Shown here: positions 31,820 to 36,252 of the stretch, piece after piece | Position numbering within the stretch: the first letter of the stretch is position 1 | Layout of the letters: every line of letters starts with the position of its first letter | Source of the DNA: Ardenticatenales bacterium | Lineage (GTDB): Bacteria > Chloroflexota > Anaerolineae > Epilineales > Epilineaceae | DNA length: 36,252 nucleotides | Reading direction: 5' to 3' | NCBI GenBank assembly: GCA_020853525.1 | Contig: JADYYS010000034.1 | Coordinates: 1 to 36,252 of the forward strand | Notes under the pieces: model-generated | Told to the model about the DNA's origin: nothing | Databases searched by the model: none | What the model saw: the letters and a program-made list of their open reading frames with translations, nothing else | Made by a program: the position numbers and the translations under genes

Positions 31820-33148
31820 ATGGCCGACCCGACCGCCCCAATCCAGACCGCCGCACCCGGCGCCGATGACGGCGTCGAGGCGGTGGCGCGGGCGCTCCCC
31901 AGGACGCCGCGCCGGGGGCTCGTCGTCCTTTCCACCGAGCGGATCGAGCGGGTATGGCTCGTCGTGCTCGTGTTGGTCGTCGCCTACACGTTCTACCACA
32001 TCGTCGACATCTTCCTGGTGCCCATCGTCGTCGCGGCGGTGTTCGCCAGCCTCGGCTATCCGATGCACAGGGAGTGGCTGCGGATCACGCGCAACCGCGC
32101 CGGCATTGCGGCGATGCTGTCGACCCTCACCGTCATCGTCCTGGCGATCATCCCGATCTATCTCGTGGCGGCGCTGATCACCACCGAAGCGCGGTCCCTC
32201 TTCGCGGGCGCCGAGAGCGGCGTCGTCGGGTTCATCGAACGGACGTCCGGCTGGCTGCAGGCCGTCGCGGCGGGCGGTGAGGGCAGTCCTTTGGGGCGGC
32301 TGCCGTTCTTCGGCTGGCTGAAGAACGTCCCGTTGGATCAGCTCATTCAGGGCGATCAGGTCCGGCAGCTCCTCAGCAGCGCCGGCAGCACCGCCACCTC
32401 GATCATCAGCTTCACCGGCGCCGGAGCGCTGGCGCTGGCGCTGAACCTCGTCATCGCGTTGTTCACGATGTTCTACTTCTTCCGGGACGGCGAGACGATC
32501 CTGCAGCGTGTGATGTACCTCAGCCCGCTGGACAAGCGCTACGAGCAGATGTTCGTCGACCGCCTCATCTCGGTGTCGCGCGCCACGCTCCGCGGCTCGT
32601 TCATCGTCGGCCTCGTGCAGGGCAGCCTCGGCGCGCTGACGCTGTGGGCGGTCGCTGCGCCGGCGCCGGTGCTATGGGGCGTCGTCATGGTCTTCCTGGC
32701 GATGATCCCGGTGCTCGGCACGTGGATCATCCTCTACCCGCATGCCATCGTGCTGTACTCGCAGGGCGAGGTTCTGCGCGGCACCGTTGTGCTGTTCATG
32801 ACGGCCGTCGTCATCACGAATCTGGACAACCTCATTCGCCCGCGGCTCGTCGGCAAGCGCGCGCGGATGCACGACCTGCTCGTCTTCTTCTCGACGCTGG
32901 GCGGGATCGCGGTGTACGGCCTGTTCGGCTTCATCATCGGGCCGATCGTCGCCGCGCTGCTCATGGCGCTGCTCGAGATCTACGCGCTCGAGTTCAAGCA
33001 CCAGCTCGACCTGTCCGACGCCGACGGCGGGTCACCCTCCGACGCCGCGCCGTCCGAGACCGCTCAGGCAGCCACCACTCCGGCGGCCGCCGCTCCGCCC
33101 CCGGTCAGTCCGCCGCCTGGTCCGCCTGCCACGCCCGCGCGCACCTGA
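31820..33148 (+). CDS. AI-2E family transporter (PF01594-type permease)
   Basis: 442 residues from ATG 31820, with AGGGGA just upstream; a GTG one codon earlier is also possible. Hydrophobic segments include VWLVVLVLVVAYTFYHIVD, LVPIVVAAVFASLGYP, TLTVIVLAIIPIYLVAALI, and a C-terminal cluster. The family-typical segments ALNLVIALFTMFYFFRDGE, PVLGTWIILYPHAIVLY, NLDNLIRPRLVGKRARMH and LLVFFSTLGGIAVYGLFGFI are clear. Family members include TqsA and Na+/H+ antiporters, so the true substrate is open. The C-terminal 50 residues are a cytoplasmic Ala/Pro-rich tail. The 3' end overlaps the convergent RNase D-like gene by 44 bp. Confidence 0.93.
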   Translation: MADPTAPIQTAAPGADDGVEAVARALPRTPRRGLVVLSTERIERVWLVVLVLVVAYTFYHIVDIFLVPIVVAAVFASLGYPMHREWLRITRNRAGIAAMLSTLTVIVLAIIPIYLVAALITTEARSLFAGAESGVVGFIERTSGWLQAVAAGGEGSPLGRLPFFGWLKNVPLDQLIQGDQVRQLLSSAGSTATSIISFTGAGALALALNLVIALFTMFYFFRDGETILQRVMYLSPLDKRYEQMFVDRLISVSRATLRGSFIVGLVQGSLGALTLWAVAAPAPVLWGVVMVFLAMIPVLGTWIILYPHAIVLYSQGEVLRGTVVLFMTAVVITNLDNLIRPRLVGKRARMHDLLVFFSTLGGIAVYGLFGFIIGPIVAALLMALLEIYALEFKHQLDLSDADGGSPSDAAPSETAQAATTPAAAAPPPVSPPPGPPATPART

Positions 33149-34274
33149 ACGCGTCCAGCGACGCGCCGAGCTCGGCCCACTGCCAACGCCGCACGCCCGG
33201 CGCGTCCGGATCGTCCAAGTCGGCCAGCGGCGCGGCGGGGTGCAGTGCCAGTCGCTCGAGGTGGCCCATCGGCCAGATGATCCCGGGATCGAGGCCGAGG
33301 CGCGCGGCCTCACCCTTGCGCCACGTCTTGAGCTCGAGGAGCCGCTCGCGCGCCGCCGGCGTCCACGGGTTCGTCGCCGTCCGCCGCGGCCAGTGCACCG
33401 GCCCGGCGTCGCGCCCGCGCTGGATCGCCGCCCGCAGCCGCTCGCGCCCCGCCCCACGCACCGCGGCGCCGACGCCCCCGACGCGTTCGAGGCGCTCGTC
33501 CGGCCGGCTGGCGATCGCGATCAGCGCCTCGTTGGACAGCACGTGGTGCGGCGGACGGCCGACACGCAGTGCCTCGGAATCGCGGTAGACCACGAGTTCG
33601 CGCAGCACCGCCCGCGCCGGCGGTGTCAGCTCGCGCGCGCCGCGCACGCGCCAGAACGCTTCGGCGGGCGGCACGGGCGGCTCGTGCCGGGCCGACTCGG
33701 CGCGCCGGCACTCCTCGTCCAGCCAGGCCAGCCGGCCGAGCGCGGCGAGGCGCGCGGTGAGCGCGTCGGCCAGGGCCAGCAGGTGGATCACGTCGCCGGC
33801 GGCGTAGTCGAGCGCCTCGTCCGGCAGCGGACGGCGCGACCAGTCGAAGCGCTGCAGCCGCTTGGGCTTGGGCAGATCGACGCCGAGCACCTCCAGCAGC
33901 ACGTTGCCGAGTCCGAGCTGCGTGCTCCCGGCCAGCTGCGCGGCGATCGAGGTGTCGACGAGGCCGGCGATGTGGAAGTCGAAGTCACGGTCCAGCGCGC
34001 GGACGTCGTAGGACGACGAGTGGACGATGATCGGCACCGCCGGATCGGCCAGCGCGGCGCCGAGGGCGTCGAGATCGGGCAGCGCCAGCGGATCGAGGAG
34101 GAGGACGGAGCCGTCGGGCAGCGCCAGCTGAAGGAGCGCCGTTTGCTCGGGGTAGCGGTGGAAGCCGTCGGCCTCGAGGTCGAGCGCCAATCGTTCCGCG
34201 GCGGCAATCCGCGGCCCGGCCGCCGCCCATGCCGCCTGCGTGTTGACGAGCACCCCCGCCGACGCTGCGGTCAC
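33105..34274 (-). CDS. RNase D-like 3'-5' exonuclease with HRDC domain
   Basis: 389 residues, start GTG 34274. The DEDDy active site is visible: Asp32 and Glu34 (ALDLEAD), Asp90 (SSSYDVRAL), and Tyr157 with Asp161 (YAAGDVIHL). The order and spacing match the RNase D family, which trims tRNA and other structured RNA 3' ends. The C-terminal half (about 210-300), with RELVVYRDSEALRVGRPPHH and ALIAIASRPDERLERVGG, fits an HRDC domain. The rest is helical. Start and the HAD gene's stop overlap by 4 bp (GTGA on the minus strand), so the two are translationally coupled. The 3' end runs 44 bp into the AI-2E gene on the other strand. Confidence 0.9.
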   Translation of the reverse strand: MTAASAGVLVNTQAAWAAAGPRIAAAERLALDLEADGFHRYPEQTALLQLALPDGSVLLLDPLALPDLDALGAALADPAVPIIVHSSSYDVRALDRDFDFHIAGLVDTSIAAQLAGSTQLGLGNVLLEVLGVDLPKPKRLQRFDWSRRPLPDEALDYAAGDVIHLLALADALTARLAALGRLAWLDEECRRAESARHEPPVPPAEAFWRVRGARELTPPARAVLRELVVYRDSEALRVGRPPHHVLSNEALIAIASRPDERLERVGGVGAAVRGAGRERLRAAIQRGRDAGPVHWPRRTATNPWTPAARERLLELKTWRKGEAARLGLDPGIIWPMGHLERLALHPAAPLADLDDPDAPGVRRWQWAELGASLDAFRCARAWQADQAAD

Positions 34275-34966
34275 GGCACGCGCGCCGCATCCAGCAGGCC
34301 GTGCGCCAGGAGCGCCTCGCGCAGCGCGGCGGCGGTGGTGAAGACGACCGTCGCCATTCCGATGCGCTCCGCGGCAGCGGTGTTGCGCACCCGGTCATCG
34401 ATGAACAGGATGCGCTCCGGCGCAACGCCCAACGCCGCCGCGGCGCCGAGGTAGGCGGCCGCGTCGGGCTTGCGGCGGCCGACGCGGTGCGAGAAGCACG
34501 CGGCGTCGAACCGCGGCGCGAAGGCGGCGAGGGCGGTGTCGTGATCGGCGCAGCTGTTCGAAAGGAGCCCGACCTTCATCGGTCCGTCCGGCGTCGGCAC
34601 CGCCCTGAGCGCGTCGACGAGCGCGAGGATGTCGGGATCGATGTCGGCCCACCACGCGCGCGACAGCAGCCCCGCCAGCGCATCGAGGCGGGCATCGTCC
34701 GCCGTGCGGCCGAGGGCCTCGATGACGGCCCTCCAGTACGTTCGGCCGTCGATCGCGCCGACGGAGTAGCGCTCCCACAGCGGGTACAGCGCCGCGCCGT
34801 CGCGCGCCGCCTCGACTTCGTCGCGCCTCAGGCCCGGCCACAGGGTCGCGAAGCCGTGCGCCAGCGCGTCGTCGTCGGGATGGGCGATCACGCCCTCCAC
34901 ATCGAACAGCACCGCCTGTGGGCGATCGGGGCGATCGGGGCGGTCTGGGCGGCTGGACGCGGACAT
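34271..34966 (-). CDS. HAD-superfamily hydrolase
   Basis: 231 residues; AGGAGG lies 4 nt before ATG 34966. HAD motifs: motif I AVLFDVEGVI (Asp22; the second acid is Glu24 rather than the usual Asp), motif II GLLSNS (Ser136), motif III Lys166 in GRRKPDAAAY, motif IV FIDDRVRNTAAAE (Asp190/Asp191). A cap domain of about 80 residues follows motif I, as in the haloacid dehalogenase/epoxide hydrolase-like subgroup with DxEG or DxGG in motif I. The N-terminus carries RPDRPDRPDRP, encoded by a 9-bp DNA repeat (GCGATCGGG, about 34921-34940). The substrate is unknown; sugar phosphates or nucleotides are typical. Coupled to the RNase D-like gene downstream, so an RNA or nucleotide link is possible but unproven. 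Confidence 0.9.
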   Translation of the reverse strand: MSASSRPDRPDRPDRPQAVLFDVEGVIAHPDDDALAHGFATLWPGLRRDEVEAARDGAALYPLWERYSVGAIDGRTYWRAVIEALGRTADDARLDALAGLLSRAWWADIDPDILALVDALRAVPTPDGPMKVGLLSNSCADHDTALAAFAPRFDAACFSHRVGRRKPDAAAYLGAAAALGVAPERILFIDDRVRNTAAAERIGMATVVFTTAAALREALLAHGLLDAARVP

Positions 34967-35047
34967 CGGGCCTCCTGCAGGGACGGACGCGGGAGTATAT
35001 GCGGGCGGGGTGTGGGTCGCCAATGGGACCGGCCTACCGCGCACGGA

Positions 35048-35080
35048 GCCGTCCGTGCGCCGGCCCGATGCACGGACGGC
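35048..35080. terminator. 11-bp stem hairpin after the CAP-domain gene
   Basis: GCCGTCCGTGC (35048-35058) pairs exactly with GCACGGACGGC (35070-35080) across an 11-nt loop. It begins 18 nt after the CAP-gene stop on the minus strand, the position expected of a terminator. It lacks a T-tract. Confidence 0.5.
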
Positions 35081-35097
35081 GTCCATCCGTCCCGACC

Positions 35098-35541
35098 TCA
35101 CGGCGCCCCCAACACCGCCGTCCAGCGCGCGTCCGACCCCTCGGCGCCCAGGGCCACGCCCACCCCAACCGTTTTGTAGGCGCGCCCGAGGAGGATGTCG
35201 CGGTGGGCATCCGAGTCCAGCCACTGCTCCACGGCCGCCTTCGCGGACGCCGAGCCGCAGGCCACCACCTCGCCGTACCGCGCCAGCACGACCCCCACGG
35301 CCGCCAGCCGATCTTGAAGGCTTGACCCGTCGCTGCCCTCATGGCTGCACCGGGACGTCGCCCGCAGATCCTCACTGTGGGCACGTGCGGCGCGCGCGAG
35401 AGGCGCCGAGACGCGCAGTGCGGGCAGTCGCTTGGCCTTGCGCGCACGGTTCATCGCCGCGAACAGGGCCTCCTCCGCCGCGTTCATCCCCACGTCGCTC
35501 GCCCCGCGGCGTGGCGTCGCCTCGCGTTCAGCCGTCCCCAC
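35098..35541 (-). CDS. CAP-domain (SCP/PR1-like) protein without an evident signal peptide
   Basis: 147 residues from GTG 35541; ATG 35487 would give 129 and keeps the whole domain. The CAP pattern is clear: AAMNRARKAKRLPALRVSAPL, ARAHSEDLRATSRCSHEGSDG (His of the CAP cavity), YGEVVACGSAS, AVEQWLDSDAHRDILLG (second His region), and VGVGVALG with WTAVLG. Two cysteines (SRCSH, VACGS) could form a disulfide. CAP proteins are normally exported, but no signal peptide is seen with either start, so export may need another route or the N-terminus is misjudged. It follows the LPKTG protein by 16 bp and is probably in the same transcript, ended by the hairpin at 35048-35080. The function is unknown; bacterial members may bind lipids or cell-wall polymers. 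Confidence 0.8.
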   Translation of the reverse strand: MGTAEREATPRRGASDVGMNAAEEALFAAMNRARKAKRLPALRVSAPLARAARAHSEDLRATSRCSHEGSDGSSLQDRLAAVGVVLARYGEVVACGSASAKAAVEQWLDSDAHRDILLGRAYKTVGVGVALGAEGSDARWTAVLGAP

Positions 35542-35557
35542 GGGGGTCGTGATCCCG

Positions 35558-36252
35558 TCAGGAAGCGCGCGACGCCGAGCGTTCGAGCCGGCGGCGCAGC
35601 ACGACGACGGCAGCCGCCAGCGCGAAGCCGATCACCCACCACGCCGCCGCCGGGTTGCTCGTGCGCGCCGCCGGCGGGCCGAAGCCGGTCTTTGGCAGCG
35701 CCTGCGGCTGCTCCATCGGCACCTGGGTCACGGCGTACAGCCCCATGTCCTGTTCGGCCGCATCCGCCGCCTTGAGCACGAGCCCCAGCGGCACGCGGAC
35801 GGTGAGGGTTCCCGTGGAGACGTTCTTCAGCATCAGCGTCCCCGAGCCGTAGTACGGCGCGTCCGACGGCAATGCCTTGGGCGCGTCCACCACCTGCCAA
35901 CCGTCGACGGTCGCGGTCACGCGGCCGTCGGTGATCGCCTTGTCGAGCGCCACGCCCTCGTCTACCAGCGGGCCGGTGCCCTCGTTGGCAGCCGCCGCGA
36001 CGAGTGCCTGGGCCGTGGCCATGTCGACATCCTTGTCCTTGTAGCCCCACTTGCCCTCGATCTGGTGCCAGATCGCGATCTGGGTCTGCAGGACGTCCAA
36101 CGCGGCGCTGCGGGCCGCTGCCTTCATGGGGTTCCGGTAGTATTCGGACAAAAACGTTGGATAAGGAACCCCAAGTACGGGTTGGGGCTCTCCAACGGCG
36201 CGATCCAAGACCACGGTGGCCAAGCACCTGGAGGCCGCGAAGATCGCCGGCG
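35558..36252 (-). CDS. LPKTG cell-wall-anchored surface protein, 5' end outside the window
   Basis: The frame is open to the window edge without a stop, so the N-terminus and any signal peptide are missing; TTG 36223 is an internal candidate only. The C-terminus is a complete sortase signal: LPKTG, a spacer, the hydrophobic stretch WWVIGFALAAAVVVL, then RRRLERSASRAS. Further upstream, VLQTQIAIWHQIEGKWGY fits the Gln-containing motif (hydrophobic-Q-x-x-hydrophobic-aromatic) of bacterial thioester adhesin domains; the matching Cys would lie beyond the window. The middle (SGTLMLKNVSTGTLTVRVPLG) looks like a beta-sandwich. A sortase should attach the protein to an envelope polymer. The first gene here of the run LPKTG protein, CAP protein. 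Anchoring is well supported; the adhesin reading is a hypothesis. Confidence 0.85.
   Translation of the reverse strand, partial: PAIFAASRCLATVVLDRAVGEPQPVLGVPYPTFLSEYYRNPMKAAARSAALDVLQTQIAIWHQIEGKWGYKDKDVDMATAQALVAAAANEGTGPLVDEGVALDKAITDGRVTATVDGWQVVDAPKALPSDAPYYGSGTLMLKNVSTGTLTVRVPLGLVLKAADAAEQDMGLYAVTQVPMEQPQALPKTGFGPPAARTSNPAAAWWVIGFALAAAVVVLRRRLERSASRAS

Noticed and set aside
31820-33148. Quorum-sensing (autoinducer-2) export function
   Set aside because: The family name is historical; members transport varied substrates and no luxS or lsr-type gene is in the window.

Overview
The window is very GC-rich chromosomal DNA from a bacterium, most likely a Chloroflexota (Anaerolineae-like) organism. 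This is inferred from GC-saturated codon use, from secreted proteins with Pro/Thr-rich linkers next to short aromatic/hydrophobic-Leu-Pro segments (VWLPRVL, HVHLPLLV, RAYLPYAV), and from an LPxTG-anchored surface protein. No rRNA, tRNA, CRISPR array, integrase or insertion sequence was recognised.

Layout. (1) 1-712: the 3' end of a P-domain (proprotein convertase-type) protein, then about 600 bp without a gene, holding a tandem repeat, a perfect hairpin and a palindromic repeat. (2) 713-7296, minus strand: a compact three-gene cluster. It encodes a SAM methyltransferase fused through a membrane helix to a phytase-like beta-propeller, a secreted dikinase-like protein whose swivelling-histidine domain precedes its ATP-grasp domain, and a secreted duplicated propeller. 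(3) 7570-10100, plus strand: thioredoxin reductase and a phytoene-dehydrogenase-like oxidoreductase. (4) 10280-18283, plus strand: a very large alpha-2-macroglobulin-like lipoprotein without a thioester motif, a MEMO-family domain lacking a normal start codon, and a divergent photolyase whose N-terminus is out of frame at a poly-C tract. (5) 18498-21168: a membrane-bound haem-binding protein facing a degenerate VWA protein, with a palindromic repeat between them. (6) 21306-25931, plus strand: an ABC-F ATPase, a CsbD-like stress protein, and a secreted cupredoxin/TolB-like propeller protein. (7) 26010-27426: five 13-bp tandem repeats, an aldo/keto reductase remnant, and a lower-GC toxin-antitoxin pair with a clear promoter and an array of TCCACT sites. 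(8) 27423-30684, minus strand: an SDR epimerase, an SNF2-like helicase and an acidic protein directly upstream of it. (9) 30995-33148, plus strand: an alpha/beta hydrolase and an AI-2E family permease. (10) 33105-36252, minus strand: RNase D-like exonuclease, HAD hydrolase, CAP-domain protein and an LPKTG-anchored protein cut by the window edge.

The best candidate for an undescribed system is the 713-7296 cluster. It places a secreted phosphotransferase-like enzyme (His361 swivel, ATP-grasp with intact nucleotide-site motifs) beside a membrane-tethered phytase-like propeller and a third secreted propeller, so an envelope phosphate-handling or surface-modifying function is plausible. The sequence shows the domains and the linkage; the joint function is inference.

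Several genes have reading-frame irregularities (MEMO, photolyase, acidic protein/helicase, aldo/keto reductase). Some may be assembly errors at homopolymers and should be checked against reads.
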